A DNA stretch of 64,000 bases from Lacipirellula limnantheis. GTDB lineage: Bacteria; Planctomycetota; Planctomycetia; Pirellulales; Lacipirellulaceae. Position numbers and translations under genes: made by a program. Shown in pieces: positions 35,051-46,376 of the stretch (its first letter is position 1; the number at the start of each line of letters is the position of its first letter). The notes below the pieces were generated by a model. The model searched no databases. It was not told the DNA's origin and worked only from the letters and a program-made list of their open reading frames with translations. The stretch lies in contig NZ_CP036339.1 in the NCBI RefSeq assembly GCF_007746075.1, positions 2,552,885 through 2,616,884 of the forward strand, in the 5' to 3' direction.

Positions 35051-37417
35051 GTGGAACGCCGTTTTGTAACGTTTTTGGTGCTGTCGTTCGGCGTGATGGC
35101 GGTATGGCAGATCCTGAATCCGCCGCCCCCGGCGAAGAAGCCGGATGCCCCTGCTCCCGCGGCCGAGGGAGCCAAAGCCGCCGCGGACGAGCAGGCTGTC
35201 GCACCGGCGGCCGATAACCCGAAGCCGCCGGGCGCAGCGGCGAATGACGAGGTCGCCGCTGATGGCGCGCCGGCCGATGCGAATGCCGAAATCGATCTTC
35301 CCGAAGAATATTTCACTCTCGGCTCGATCGACCCGGCGAGCGGCTATCGAATGGGCGTGACGCTAACGAATCACGGCGCCGCGGTCAGGCGGATCGAATT
35401 GTCGAGTGCACGTTTTCAGGACCTGCACGACCGCCGCGGTTACCTCGGGCAATTAGAACTCAAGGAAGCGGACGGTCTGATTGTCGGCGCCGTCGTGCCC
35501 GGCTCGCCCGCGGCCGCGGCCGGACTGCAGTCCGGCGACCGACTGCTCGAAGCGGGCGGGGACAAGACGGTTGTCGTCACGACGCGGGACGAGTTCAACA
35601 AGGTTCTCGAGGGGGTGCGACCGAACCAATCGCTAACGCTGGTCATCGAGCGCGCCGGGCAGCGACAGTCGGTTACGGCAAAGCTGCAACGGCGGCCGCT
35701 GGAGCTGATTCGTCCCGAGGCCGAGAACGTTGCGCTGCGGAACGGCAAAGTTCCGGACGATTTTCAATCGCCGCCGTCGTTCCTGCTGACGCTGGCCGAA
35801 CTCGACGACAAGAAGCTTGCCGCCGACAAGCCAATTCCGGGCGTTGACCTCGAGGAGGCCAACTGGCGCCGAGTCGAAACGGACGGCGCGAAGGATGGCA
35901 GCGAGTCGGCCTCGTTCGAGCGCCGGCTGCCCGGTTCAGGACTGGTCGTTACCAAGCGTTACACTCTCCGCAAAGCGCCCGAACTGGAAGCTGATGGCGA
36001 GGCGCTGCCGGCGTATGACTTGACGGTCGACGTCACGCTACGGAACGACGGCCAGGCGAAGCACGACCTGGCGTATCGCCTCGATGGACCGAACGGCCTG
36101 CCAATCGAAGGCTGGTGGTACGCCACGAAAATCGGGCGCAACTGGGGCGGCGTCGGCCTGCGGGACGTGATCGGCCGTTACTACGGGGCCGACCCGACGC
36201 AGCAAGGGGCGGCGACGATTGCCGCCGGCGATGCGCCGCCGTTTCAGGGGCCCGGGTTGGCCTATATGGGCGTCGACGCGCAGTACTTCTGCGTCGCGCT
36301 GATTCCGAACGTAGAGCAACCGGAGCAGTCGGACTGGATCACCCAAGTCCGGGGCGTGGTCGCCGGCACGCCGCCCGACCTCACGAAGGGCGAGGGGCGA
36401 TTCGCCAATGTGACGGCGCAGTTCACCAGCAAACGCTTCGCCCTGGCGGCGGGCGAGTCGGTCAGCCACTCATACACCGTCTTCTGCGGTCCGAAGCGGC
36501 CGGAACTGCTGGCGGATTACAAGTTCGCGAACTTACCGAATTACTCGCTTACGGATTTTGTGTACTACGGCTGGTTCGGCGCCGTCGCGAAGGCGATGGT
36601 CGGCTTGCTTCACGTCTTCTACTCGTGGGTCGGCAACTACGGCATCGCGATTATCATGCTGACCGTGCTGGTGCGCGGCTGCATGTTCCCCGTCAGCCGC
36701 GGCCAGGCGAAAAGCATGGCGAAAATGCAGGCACTCAAGCCAGAAATGGACCGCCTGAAAGAGCGCTACAAGGGCGACCAGCAGAAGCAAGCGGCGGCGA
36801 TGCAAGAACTGTATCGCAAGCATGGCGTCAATCCGCTGGCCGGATGCTTGCCGGCGTTAATCCAGTTGCCGATCTTTATCGGCCTGTACCGCGGCCTCGC
36901 GGTCGACGTCGAACTAAGGCAGGCGCCGCTGTTCGGCGACAGCATCCAGTGGTGCTCGAACCTCGCGGCGCCCGACATGTTGTACAACTGGTCTTGGTTC
37001 ATGCCGAATACGGTGAACCGCGCTGAAGGGTTCTTCGGACTCGGTCCGTACCTGAACGTGCTGCCGCTGATCACCGTCGGCCTGTTCTTGCTGCAGCAGA
37101 AGATGTTCATGCCGGAACCGGCAAACGAGCAAGCCGCCCTGCAACAGAAGATGATGAAGTACATGATGGTCTTCATGGGCCTCATGTTCTACAAGGTGCC
37201 GAGCGGATTGTGCCTGTACTTCATCGCGTCGAGCCTGTGGGGGATCGCGGAGAAGAAAATGATTCCCCCGCCGACGGCCCCGGCCGACGTGACGACGGGA
37301 CTCGACTCGCCGCCGTCGCGCGGCAAAAGCTCGGGCGGAGCGTATCCCGAGAAACGGGCGCCGAAGAATGGGGAGATTAAAGGACGCGGTCCCTACGGCG
37401 CGAAGAAAAAGCGTTAA
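35051..37417 (+). CDS. yidC: Membrane protein insertase YidC with an embedded PDZ domain
   Basis: 788 aa. N-terminal signal-anchor (RRFVTFLVLSFGVMAVWQIL), then an Ala/Pro-rich linker. A PDZ-like domain sits at about 132-213 (GLIVGAVVPGSPAAAAGLQSG, with GDRLLEAGG). The beta-sandwich periplasmic domain follows, and the conserved membrane core with its hydrophilic-groove Arg in TVLVRGCMFPVSRGQAKSMA. It ends in a basic tail (KKKR). PDZ is not part of E. coli YidC. GTG 35051 has GAGGAT about nine bases upstream. It is followed by mnmE, the standard yidC-mnmE order. YidC inserts and folds inner-membrane proteins. Confidence 0.92.
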   Translation: MERRFVTFLVLSFGVMAVWQILNPPPPAKKPDAPAPAAEGAKAAADEQAVAPAADNPKPPGAAANDEVAADGAPADANAEIDLPEEYFTLGSIDPASGYRMGVTLTNHGAAVRRIELSSARFQDLHDRRGYLGQLELKEADGLIVGAVVPGSPAAAAGLQSGDRLLEAGGDKTVVVTTRDEFNKVLEGVRPNQSLTLVIERAGQRQSVTAKLQRRPLELIRPEAENVALRNGKVPDDFQSPPSFLLTLAELDDKKLAADKPIPGVDLEEANWRRVETDGAKDGSESASFERRLPGSGLVVTKRYTLRKAPELEADGEALPAYDLTVDVTLRNDGQAKHDLAYRLDGPNGLPIEGWWYATKIGRNWGGVGLRDVIGRYYGADPTQQGAATIAAGDAPPFQGPGLAYMGVDAQYFCVALIPNVEQPEQSDWITQVRGVVAGTPPDLTKGEGRFANVTAQFTSKRFALAAGESVSHSYTVFCGPKRPELLADYKFANLPNYSLTDFVYYGWFGAVAKAMVGLLHVFYSWVGNYGIAIIMLTVLVRGCMFPVSRGQAKSMAKMQALKPEMDRLKERYKGDQQKQAAAMQELYRKHGVNPLAGCLPALIQLPIFIGLYRGLAVDVELRQAPLFGDSIQWCSNLAAPDMLYNWSWFMPNTVNRAEGFFGLGPYLNVLPLITVGLFLLQQKMFMPEPANEQAALQQKMMKYMMVFMGLMFYKVPSGLCLYFIASSLWGIAEKKMIPPPTAPADVTTGLDSPPSRGKSSGGAYPEKRAPKNGEIKGRGPYGAKKKR

Positions 37418-37522
37418 CGTTGCCGCGATCGTCGTCGCGACGCCGCGACTGCACGGGGTGAGGATCACCGGGGGGCTTGGCCGCTTGGAGCCGGATTGCA
37501 ATCAGCGCTGGCGCGATTCAGT

Positions 37523-38920
37523 ATGTCGTACGACCTGGATGACACCATCGCGGCCGTTGCCTCTGCCGCCGGGGGCGGTGCGCGTGGCGTGGTGCGCGTC
37601 AGCGGGCCCCAGACCGCAACGCTGCTGGCGCAATGCTTTCATCCGTCTGAGTTGGTCGCCCGTGAGCTGCAACACATTACCAAGCCGAGCCGGATTCATG
37701 GCGCGATGCAAGTTTCCGCTACTGGCGACGGCTCAACGCTGCGCGTCCCAGGCTTCCTGCTTTTGTGGCCCGGCACGCACAGCTACACCCGGCAGCCATC
37801 GGCCGAGTTTCACACGCTCGGATCAGCCCCGCTGTTGGCAGCCGTCGTGGAGACGCTCGGATGTCACGGGATTCGCGTCGCCTCCCCGGGCGAGTTCACG
37901 CTGCGCGCATTCGCGGCCGGTCGCATCGACCTCACTCAAGCCGAAGGAGTGCTGGGCGTGATCGATGCGCAGGGGCGCGAGCACCTCGATGCGGCGCTTG
38001 ATCAGGTTGCCGGGGGGCTGTCACGGCCGCTCCACCAGCTTCGCGAGGACCTCTTGTCGCTGCTGGCGGAATTGGAAGCCGGGCTCGACTTCGTCGAGGA
38101 AGACATCGAGTTCATCAGCCGGGAGTCGTTGAAGAGTCGACTGGCCGCGGCCCGCGCCGTTGTCGCCGCCACGCAGCGGCAACTTGGCCAGCGCGATCAG
38201 CGCAACGAGGCTCCGCGCATCGTGCTCAGCGGCGCGCCCAACGCGGGCAAGAGCAGCCTGTTCAATGCATTGCTCCAGCGCTTTGGAGACGGCATCGGAA
38301 CAGATTCAATTGTCTCGCCGAAACCGGGCGCGACGCGCGACTATGTCGTCGGACGAATCAGCCTGGATGGGCTCGATTGTGAATTGGTCGATACGGCCGG
38401 CGTTGAAGAGGGGGAACAGCTTGGCGTCGCCAAGGCAGCTCAGGAAACGTCAGGCATTCAACGTCGGACTGCCGATGTACGTCTGATCTGCATCGAGACG
38501 ACTGAGTGGCGTTCGCACGCTGAAATCGATGCCGAAATCGTGGTGCTCACCAAGAGCGATCTCCGCGGCGAGACATTCGCGGCGACGCCTGAGATAACCG
38601 CTGGAGCGATTCCCTGCAGCAGCCTCACCGGCGCTGGACTCAATTTGCTCGCGGCCCGCATTCGTGACGAGATCGGGCGCCGCGAAGGCGCCCTCGCCCA
38701 GTTTGGGGCCGTTGCCGCGACTTCGGCGCGCTGTCAGGGCAGCCTCCGGCGCGCGTCGGAATCGTTGTCCGCCGCCGCCGTGCTGGTCGACGGCGGCAGC
38801 GACGAGCTGCTCGCCGCCGAGATTCGGCACTGCCTCGACGCCGTGGGCGAAATTGTCGGCGCGATCTGCGCCGACGACGTGCTCGACCGCGTCTTCGGCC
38901 AATTCTGCATTGGAAAGTGA
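37523..38920 (+). CDS. mnmE: tRNA uridine-5-carboxymethylaminomethyl GTPase
   Basis: 465 aa. An N-terminal formyl-THF-binding domain, a central helical domain and the inserted G domain are present. G1 is GAPNAGKSSL, G2 is the following PGATRDYVVG, G3 is DTAGVEEGE and G4 is TKSD. The end CIGK is the C-terminal Cys motif required for the tRNA modification. It acts with MnmG on wobble uridines. ATG 37523 follows yidC by 105 bases. Confidence 0.93.
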   Translation: MSYDLDDTIAAVASAAGGGARGVVRVSGPQTATLLAQCFHPSELVARELQHITKPSRIHGAMQVSATGDGSTLRVPGFLLLWPGTHSYTRQPSAEFHTLGSAPLLAAVVETLGCHGIRVASPGEFTLRAFAAGRIDLTQAEGVLGVIDAQGREHLDAALDQVAGGLSRPLHQLREDLLSLLAELEAGLDFVEEDIEFISRESLKSRLAAARAVVAATQRQLGQRDQRNEAPRIVLSGAPNAGKSSLFNALLQRFGDGIGTDSIVSPKPGATRDYVVGRISLDGLDCELVDTAGVEEGEQLGVAKAAQETSGIQRRTADVRLICIETTEWRSHAEIDAEIVVLTKSDLRGETFAATPEITAGAIPCSSLTGAGLNLLAARIRDEIGRREGALAQFGAVAATSARCQGSLRRASESLSAAAVLVDGGSDELLAAEIRHCLDAVGEIVGAICADDVLDRVFGQFCIGK

Positions 38921-39057
38921 TTGCGGGTTGTCGCCGGCGCGCGGCATAATCCTCTCTGTGATCGCTGCGCTGAGCAGGCGTGCCCAAAGTTGCCGAAGAT
39001 CGAACATCGCAAACCGCACTGGTCGTTGCCCTGATGTCGCTCGTTACGAACAGTCGT

Positions 39058-40695
39058 ATGGCCCTCGTGCACTGGCGCTGCCGCCATCCCGCTCTCTTGC
39101 TCGCCGTCGTTGCCTCACTGCATCTCGGATTGTGCCTCGACGTCGCCCGTGCTGGCGACCAAGACGCTGCCATCGAGGCCGCCATCGCCACCATTACCGA
39201 AGGCGAAGTGCGCGAACACGCGGGCCTGCTCGCCGACGACACGCTTGAGGGGCGCGCGGCTGGGTCGCGCGGCGGCATCGCTGCGGCGAAATACATCGAG
39301 AAGAAACTGAAAGAGGCGGGCCTTGAACCGGCCGGCGACCGCGGTTCTTACATCCAACGGTTTACGCCCGGCTATCAAAACGTCATAGGCATGATTCGCG
39401 GAACCGATCCGCAGCTGCGCGACCAGTACATCGTCGTTGGCGCCCATTTCGACCATGTCGGCTACGGCAACCAGTCCAACAGCAATGGTCCGATCGGCTA
39501 CATCCATAATGGCGCCGATGATAATGCGAGCGGCGTTGCCGCGCTGCTGGAAATCATCGATGCGTTGCACCGGGCGGGCTGGCAGCCGCGGCGGTCAATC
39601 GTTTTCGCCTTCTGGGACGGCGAAGAAATCAATCTGCTTGGGTCGAGGCATTGGGTTCGTCAGCCGACAGTCCCGCGCGAGGGCGTGAAGCTGGCCATCA
39701 ACGCCGACATGGTCGGTCGACTGACGAATGGGCGGCTGGAAGTCGCCGGCACGCGCACCGCGGATGGGTTGCGACAACTGTTCAGCTCGCCGCGCCTTCC
39801 GGAGGAGATGCGCCTCGACTTCACTTGGGAGTACAAGGAGAACAGCGATCACTGGCCCTTTTACGTCGATGATATTCCATCGCTGCTCATCCATACGGGG
39901 CTTCACTCCGACTACCATCGCCCCAGCGACGATATCGAGAAGCTGAACGTTGCCGGCATTCGTCAGGCAGCGGCCTATCTACTCGAAGTGATTGGCCGGG
40001 CGGCCGACGTTGACGCCCTACCGGAATTTCGACCCGCTTCGAGATCGGAAACGGCGTCCATGCGGGCGCAGCGCGAAGCGCCACTGTCGCCGTTGCCGCC
40101 GCGACTTGGGCTACGCTGGTTGTGGATTCCTGCGAAGACAGCCGACGCCGCACGCGCCGACGAGGTCGCTCAGGGAGCCGCAGTCGGCCAAATGCGCGTC
40201 ACAGAGGTAACGCCGGGTTCCGCGGCCGACAAGGCAGGGCTCAAGATCGGCGACGTAATTGTCGCCGCCGATGGTCGCCCCCTCGCAGTCGAAGCTTATC
40301 TGCCCGCAGCCGTGCTGGCAGCGAAAGATTCGATTCGACTCGACGTCGCGCGCGGCGACGAACCTGTGAGGACGGTCGACGTGGCGCTCGACGGGGAGCC
40401 AAGTTCGATCGGATTCTCCTGGCGCCCCGATTCCGCTGCGCCGGGCGCGGTGTTCGTGACACGCGTCATTCCTTATTCGCCCGCGGCCCGCGCGAAGATC
40501 GGCGTCCACGACCGCATCTACGGCATCGAGGGCGAACCATTTGCGGATCAGGAGGCGCTGCTGGAAGGGGTGCGCGAGTTAATCGATAGCGGCGCCGAGA
40601 CGATCACGTTCGAGGTTGAAACCGCTGGACGGCTGCGCCCCGTGGAGGTCGACCTCCGCTTGCCGGGCGCCGATCGCGATGATCCGTCGCTGTGA
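39058..40695 (+). CDS. M28 family zinc peptidase with two C-terminal PDZ domains
   Basis: 545 aa with a signal peptide. The M28 catalytic domain has the metal motifs HFDHVG, ADDNASG and FWDGEE, plus HTGLHSDYHRPSDD. Two PDZ domains occupy about 370-450 and 455-540, with GSAADKAGLKIGDVI and IPYSPAARAKIGVHDRI. Likely an exported aminopeptidase. ATG 39058 gives a clear signal peptide; ATG 39034 is also possible, and no ribosome-binding site decides it. It follows mnmE by 137 bases. Confidence 0.85.
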   Translation: MALVHWRCRHPALLLAVVASLHLGLCLDVARAGDQDAAIEAAIATITEGEVREHAGLLADDTLEGRAAGSRGGIAAAKYIEKKLKEAGLEPAGDRGSYIQRFTPGYQNVIGMIRGTDPQLRDQYIVVGAHFDHVGYGNQSNSNGPIGYIHNGADDNASGVAALLEIIDALHRAGWQPRRSIVFAFWDGEEINLLGSRHWVRQPTVPREGVKLAINADMVGRLTNGRLEVAGTRTADGLRQLFSSPRLPEEMRLDFTWEYKENSDHWPFYVDDIPSLLIHTGLHSDYHRPSDDIEKLNVAGIRQAAAYLLEVIGRAADVDALPEFRPASRSETASMRAQREAPLSPLPPRLGLRWLWIPAKTADAARADEVAQGAAVGQMRVTEVTPGSAADKAGLKIGDVIVAADGRPLAVEAYLPAAVLAAKDSIRLDVARGDEPVRTVDVALDGEPSSIGFSWRPDSAAPGAVFVTRVIPYSPAARAKIGVHDRIYGIEGEPFADQEALLEGVRELIDSGAETITFEVETAGRLRPVEVDLRLPGADRDDPSL

Positions 40696-40738
40696 CGTCC
40701 ATCGGCGTTGTGCCGCGTCGCGCGCGCGACGGCTAGGT

Positions 40739-41056
40739 TCATTCATGACTTGGCGGACCTTCGCCAAGCGTTCGCAGCCGTTCCCATGTGTACAGTCCCG
40801 ACTGATGGCCTTCCGACCAATGAATCCGCACTGCGTACGCCCCCACGAGCTCCATCCGCTCAATCGAGATTTGTTCGGAGACGGTTGCCGGGTCCAGGAT
40901 CCGGGCGCCGGTCCATTCATTCACGCACTGGGCGCATTGACATTCGCCGCGGAGGAAGCGGAACGCGAGCCGGTCCTCCCGGTCGGCCCACGCCACCCGC
41001 AACATCCGCTCGTCGCGGAGGGCGTTTAAATCTCGCGGTGTTGGTGAAACTGGCAT
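40739..41056 (-). CDS. DUF971 family protein (gamma-butyrobetaine hydroxylase-like N-terminal domain)
   Basis: 105 aa from the chosen start. The fold is a small beta-barrel with cysteines in RGECQCAQCVNEWTG that may bind metal, and the family signature SEGHQSGLYTWERLR near the end. Members may be iron-sulfur or zinc binding, but no role is assigned. An in-frame start at 41095 adds 13 residues. Confidence 0.82.
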   Translation of the reverse strand: MPVSPTPRDLNALRDERMLRVAWADREDRLAFRFLRGECQCAQCVNEWTGARILDPATVSEQISIERMELVGAYAVRIHWSEGHQSGLYTWERLRTLGEGPPSHE

Positions 41057-41218
41057 CGGCAATGGGGCGAAACTAGGAGGACGGCGGGGCTGCAAGTTGG
41101 CAGCGTGTCGGGCGAAACGCGGCGGCAGGGGGGGCGGATAGTTAACGCCTAGCCCTCCACCGCTAGCGACGACTATACTTGAGCCGTGCCGCCCGGCCCA
41201 GCCGGCGCGGCCATCTGC

Positions 41219-41300
<82 letters not shown>

Positions 41301-41382
41301 CTCGATATTGGAGCCGGAATGTCGCAAGCGGTCGAAGGAGAACTCTTTCGCAGCGTTCGCGGCACGTTCCATCGCTCCGGTC

Positions 41383-42707
<1,325 letters not shown>

Positions 42708-42859
42708 TTTAGTTGCCCTTATGTTACCGGCTGCGAGCGAAAGCGCAACCGGACTGTTGTTCATTGTCTCACGTCGCAACGTAGCGCGCAAGATCGCAAT
42801 TGATTGAACTGCGTTGTTAGAAGGAATCGTCGAGCCATGCCGACTCACCGGCGAACGGA

Positions 42860-44419
42860 TCATCGCCTGTCGGCGGACTCCTCTGCCTCATTGCCACCGT
42901 CACCGTAACCGAAAGTCGATAAATCCCCCGTTTCGTTAACTTTTGGAAACGGTGACAGTGGCGACAATCGAAATTCCCGCCGGGGCCGACCGCCCGTAGC
43001 GGTCTCGACATGCCACTCTCCTAACATCGCCTCGGCCAGCGAACCGAGAGCGGCGTCAGCAACTTCGGTCGGTCGATACTTCCGGCTTGTGTGCATCAGT
43101 TCGCAGGAAGTAATCGTGCCACCCTTCCGCCGGATAAGTTCGACCAGTTCCCGCTGCTTGCGGTCTCCATCGTCTTCCACGAAGAGTCCGTACACCCGCC
43201 GAGCTTCGCCGCCGAACCAGTCCGATAGCTCGATCCCGGCTTGCATCGAAGCTTCGTCGATGGCGTCATCGCTCGCCTCTCCAGCCGCCCATGACGCGAG
43301 TTGAAAGATGAGAGCAAACCGCGCCGCGTAAGCCTTCAACTTGCTCCAGGCGGCTGCCAGGTCGTCGTCGAGGCCAGCCATTTCCATCCCGTGCCGATTG
43401 ACGTAGCCGACCCACAACTCCTTCGCTTCCGGAGTCAGATCGATCGCAAGCGGCACAGGGTCCCCGTTGTCGTCGTCGGCTGGCTCCATTTCGAGCAGCC
43501 TGTCGAACACTACGCTCATCTCCGACTCGACGACGGGGTCGATGACAGCGTCGGTCCAGCGGACTGGCCGCGGTTCGGGCATCGCCAGCAGTAGCCGTGC
43601 GCACAAGCCGTCTTGCATGTGCTCCCGCCCGACAGCGGACCGCAAGACCCCCGGCTGGATTCCACCAACCAGGGAGACCGCGGCGCGGGGGACGTGCAGC
43701 ATCTTCACGGCCCCCGTCTTGCGGTCTACGGTAAGCGGCGCCCCACTCCAGGCCGCGAGCCAGTGCCCTAGATCGGACCCTTTCCCGCCCTTGTACTCTG
43801 CTATCCCGCCAAGCCAGCCGGCTAACTCGTCACGCTCTACGAGAAGGCCGTCGAATTGCGCTGCCAATAGTGACGCTAGCGCTTCGATGGTCGTGTCGCT
43901 AGTCATGAAACGATTGCATGGCGGCAGCTCCGGTTTCCATGGCGGCGGCTCGCTGCGGTTCCGTAGTTTCTTCCACGCTGTCAAGTCCCGATCATAGCAG
44001 GCCACCTCTTGCTCGTACTTCTCCGCGGCTTCAGCGTAAGCGGCGAATGACACCGATTCCTTCCGCTGAAGAAACTGCATGGCCGCTTGCAGCGCCGGCG
44101 TCTTATGCGTGCCGCTTTTGCCGATGATTGCCGCCCAGATGATCGCCGGCTCCTTCCAGCTCGACTTCAATCGGATCACCCGTCTATTGCCGATTGCGCG
44201 CCCGAGGCACGCGATCAGCGGAAGCGCGATAAACGACGGATCGCAGCCGATAGCCTTGGCGGCGGCGGCGGTAAACGCCCCGACCGGGCCGGGCAGCGTA
44301 TGCGTCGGGAAGGGGACGTAGGCGCCAAAGCCAGAATCTTCAGTTGCCCTGTTAGAGCCATCGGCAGTGGCCCCGACATCGGGTGTTCGCTCCCCATTAA
44401 ATCGAATAGAATAGCTCAT
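42860..44419 (-). CDS. DUF3987-like P-loop protein (YfjI-type)
   Basis: 519 aa. It has a Walker A loop GKSGTHKTPAL near residue 92 and the pattern of the DUF3987 family (CNRFMTSDTTIEALASLL, LVERDELAGWLGGI, HVPRAAVSLVGGIQPGVL) found on integrative elements, where it may act in element replication or mobilisation. The C-terminal part is a helical domain. ATG 44419 has AAAGGA six bases upstream; the frame is open to 44482. Confidence 0.82.
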   Translation of the reverse strand: MSYSIRFNGERTPDVGATADGSNRATEDSGFGAYVPFPTHTLPGPVGAFTAAAAKAIGCDPSFIALPLIACLGRAIGNRRVIRLKSSWKEPAIIWAAIIGKSGTHKTPALQAAMQFLQRKESVSFAAYAEAAEKYEQEVACYDRDLTAWKKLRNRSEPPPWKPELPPCNRFMTSDTTIEALASLLAAQFDGLLVERDELAGWLGGIAEYKGGKGSDLGHWLAAWSGAPLTVDRKTGAVKMLHVPRAAVSLVGGIQPGVLRSAVGREHMQDGLCARLLLAMPEPRPVRWTDAVIDPVVESEMSVVFDRLLEMEPADDDNGDPVPLAIDLTPEAKELWVGYVNRHGMEMAGLDDDLAAAWSKLKAYAARFALIFQLASWAAGEASDDAIDEASMQAGIELSDWFGGEARRVYGLFVEDDGDRKQRELVELIRRKGGTITSCELMHTSRKYRPTEVADAALGSLAEAMLGEWHVETATGGRPRREFRLSPLSPFPKVNETGDLSTFGYGDGGNEAEESADRR

Positions 44420-44545
44420 AACGTTCCTTTCGAGCCCGGCGTGCGACCACGAATCGCTGCCGGGCATTTTTCTGCGCGGCACTTGCCGGACGGTGTATAA
44501 AGAAGGGCGACCCGGAACGCCCGGGCCGCCGTCGTGTGCCGGCCG

Positions 44546-44743
44546 TTACTTGGCGGACTTCAGCGTCTCGACGAACTCGGCGAGGTCTGCGGCGTCATAG
44601 CGGACCGATCGACCGATGCGGACGCATGGCACGTCGCCGCTGGCGGTCAGCGACCAGAGCTTGCGGGGGGAGATGGCAAGCTGCTCGGCGGCTTGCTTTG
44701 GAGTGAGAAGGGCGATTCCGGACTTCGTGGCGATGGCAACCAT
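44546..44743 (-). CDS. Small HTH protein, excisionase / AlpA-like
   Basis: 65 aa. A winged helix-turn-helix: LLTPKQAAEQLAISPRKLW, then VPCVRIGRSVRYDAADL with the turn to the wing. This is the standard helix of prophage and island excisionase-like regulators. It is located between the DUF3987 gene and the hypothetical 44931 gene on the same strand. GGAGG lies eight bases before ATG 44743. Likely regulates excision. Confidence 0.85.
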   Translation of the reverse strand: MVAIATKSGIALLTPKQAAEQLAISPRKLWSLTASGDVPCVRIGRSVRYDAADLAEFVETLKSAK

Positions 44744-44930
44744 TTTGGGAGCCTCCTGCGTGGTAATTCTCAGGTCGCTCGACCTGCACAACGCAAGTAT
44801 TTCCGGGCGCGCGCACGCCAGGATTAGTGCGCGCAATTAGTGCGCGAGAATTCCACGGCGCTGCAAGAAGTCGCCGGGGATCGCGGATAAAAGAATTTGG
44901 CGCGGACGAATTAAAAAGGCTTGACCGCAA

Positions 44931-45911
44931 TTACTCCGAGATACGCTTTTCGCGACGAACTCGGCCTAGAGCCAACTGAAGTTCCCTCAGTGATAGCCCT
45001 CTCAATTTCACAAATTCCTTCTTCGGCATGTGTTGGGAACGCGCAGCTTCCCAGTCCAAGGCCAGCTTCGTATCTTTCGCGGCGTCGAAGATTTTCTTGC
45101 GACCGCGTTGCCCCTTCACCGGTAGGCTGCCCGTGCCCGGCAGACAGTCTCGTTCATATGCCACTCGCAGCGCCATTTCAATACGCGCCACGAAGTCGCG
45201 CCTATGCTGTTCGAGGTCGGCAATCGCGAACTCTTCTTCGATCCGCTTTGCCCTCAAGTACTGCAACAATTCGTCGCCATTCTCAAAATGCCTGTAGTAA
45301 GGCGGTCCGTCCCAAGTTATCCCCAAGCCAGCTAGGTCTTTTTCGACATGGTTCGATGCTTGGCGCATTGCCGGTGATATCACATCGAATGGAATCAGCG
45401 TCCACGAATCGACTGGGTCCTGTTGGTTGAGATCCGGAATGTAAAAACTCACCGAGGTAAGTAAGTCGCGCCCATCCAATGGCAAACTCGGCCAGCTGTG
45501 CGACTTTACCTTGTATTCACGCTCGGCATCGTCAGCTGCGAGCGTTTCGACATCCTCCAGCGACTGTTTATTCGAGGCCAGCTCACGCGGATTGAATCTG
45601 CCTCGTGAATTTGAGCCATCGCTTTTTTCCGCGCCAGCGCTGATCGCCGTCTCGCAGCCGTTCAGAATGTCCGCGATCCTCTCGATTCCAAGTAACCAGA
45701 GATCGCGGCGATTGAACGTGTAGGGATAAGGCGCCACGCCCAGGGTCCAGTTAGAATCGGCATGGATCGTCCACTCCAGCGACCAGTGGTAAAGGTTTAC
45801 CAAGCCCAGCAATCTGCGGAGCCGGTATGGGAGTGACGACCGCTTCGTCTCGGTGATTGTTGAGGGACGCTGGACGTTATCACTGGCAAGTGAATAGGCC
45901 GGACGTGGCAT
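44931..45911 (-). CDS. Island hypothetical protein, possible DNA-binding C-terminus
   Basis: 326 aa, no family recognised. Base composition is lower in GC than the core chromosome. The last 30 residues (MPKKEFVKLRGLSLRELQLALG) look like a helix-turn-helix. The N-terminal 130 residues contain several tryptophans and no signal peptide. AAAGGA lies six bases before ATG 45911. It lies between the integration module and the CRISPR locus. Confidence 0.55.
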   Translation of the reverse strand: MPRPAYSLASDNVQRPSTITETKRSSLPYRLRRLLGLVNLYHWSLEWTIHADSNWTLGVAPYPYTFNRRDLWLLGIERIADILNGCETAISAGAEKSDGSNSRGRFNPRELASNKQSLEDVETLAADDAEREYKVKSHSWPSLPLDGRDLLTSVSFYIPDLNQQDPVDSWTLIPFDVISPAMRQASNHVEKDLAGLGITWDGPPYYRHFENGDELLQYLRAKRIEEEFAIADLEQHRRDFVARIEMALRVAYERDCLPGTGSLPVKGQRGRKKIFDAAKDTKLALDWEAARSQHMPKKEFVKLRGLSLRELQLALGRVRREKRISE

Positions 45912-46157
45912 GATCATTCCTTTCCGTGATGGGCCCAGCGGCGACGGAAAAGGCCGAACGGTGGAACGCCCATTCCCGCCACCGGTCGCTTACACCCCGA
46001 TTTGCAACCCGCGGCTGACGCCCGACGATGTCCTCATTCTAGAAAAGTGCATCGCTTTACGGCAGCGGTAGAAAGGGTGCTTGTCCTTACTCGAAGTCTT
46101 TGTGCTTCAAAGCCCCGCTTGCATTAGACTGGGTAGAAGCGTCGGCACGTTTTGCTT

Positions 46158-46376
46158 TTACTTTTCGATGTCCCAAAGAATTGCTTGGGCGGTCTCCTGA
46201 GCGCCGGGTAGGTCCCTGCCAGTAACGAAAAGTTCGCGCCCCGATGCGTTGTGGGCAACAGCATCATGCGTCGCTGAAATTTCCAAATGCGAAAACAGTT
46301 GCTTTTGCCCCGGCAGCGAGGGATGCGACTGCGGCGGCACATTCCATCCGCTGAAATCGAGCTCTACCTTCCACAT
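46158..46376 (-). CDS. Small island hypothetical protein
   Basis: 72 aa with a good ribosome-binding site (GGGAG six bases before ATG 46376). It contains no membrane segment. I do not recognise a family. It is the last gene before the CRISPR leader region; a regulator or an unrelated cargo gene are both possible. Confidence 0.55.
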   Translation of the reverse strand: MWKVELDFSGWNVPPQSHPSLPGQKQLFSHLEISATHDAVAHNASGRELFVTGRDLPGAQETAQAILWDIEK

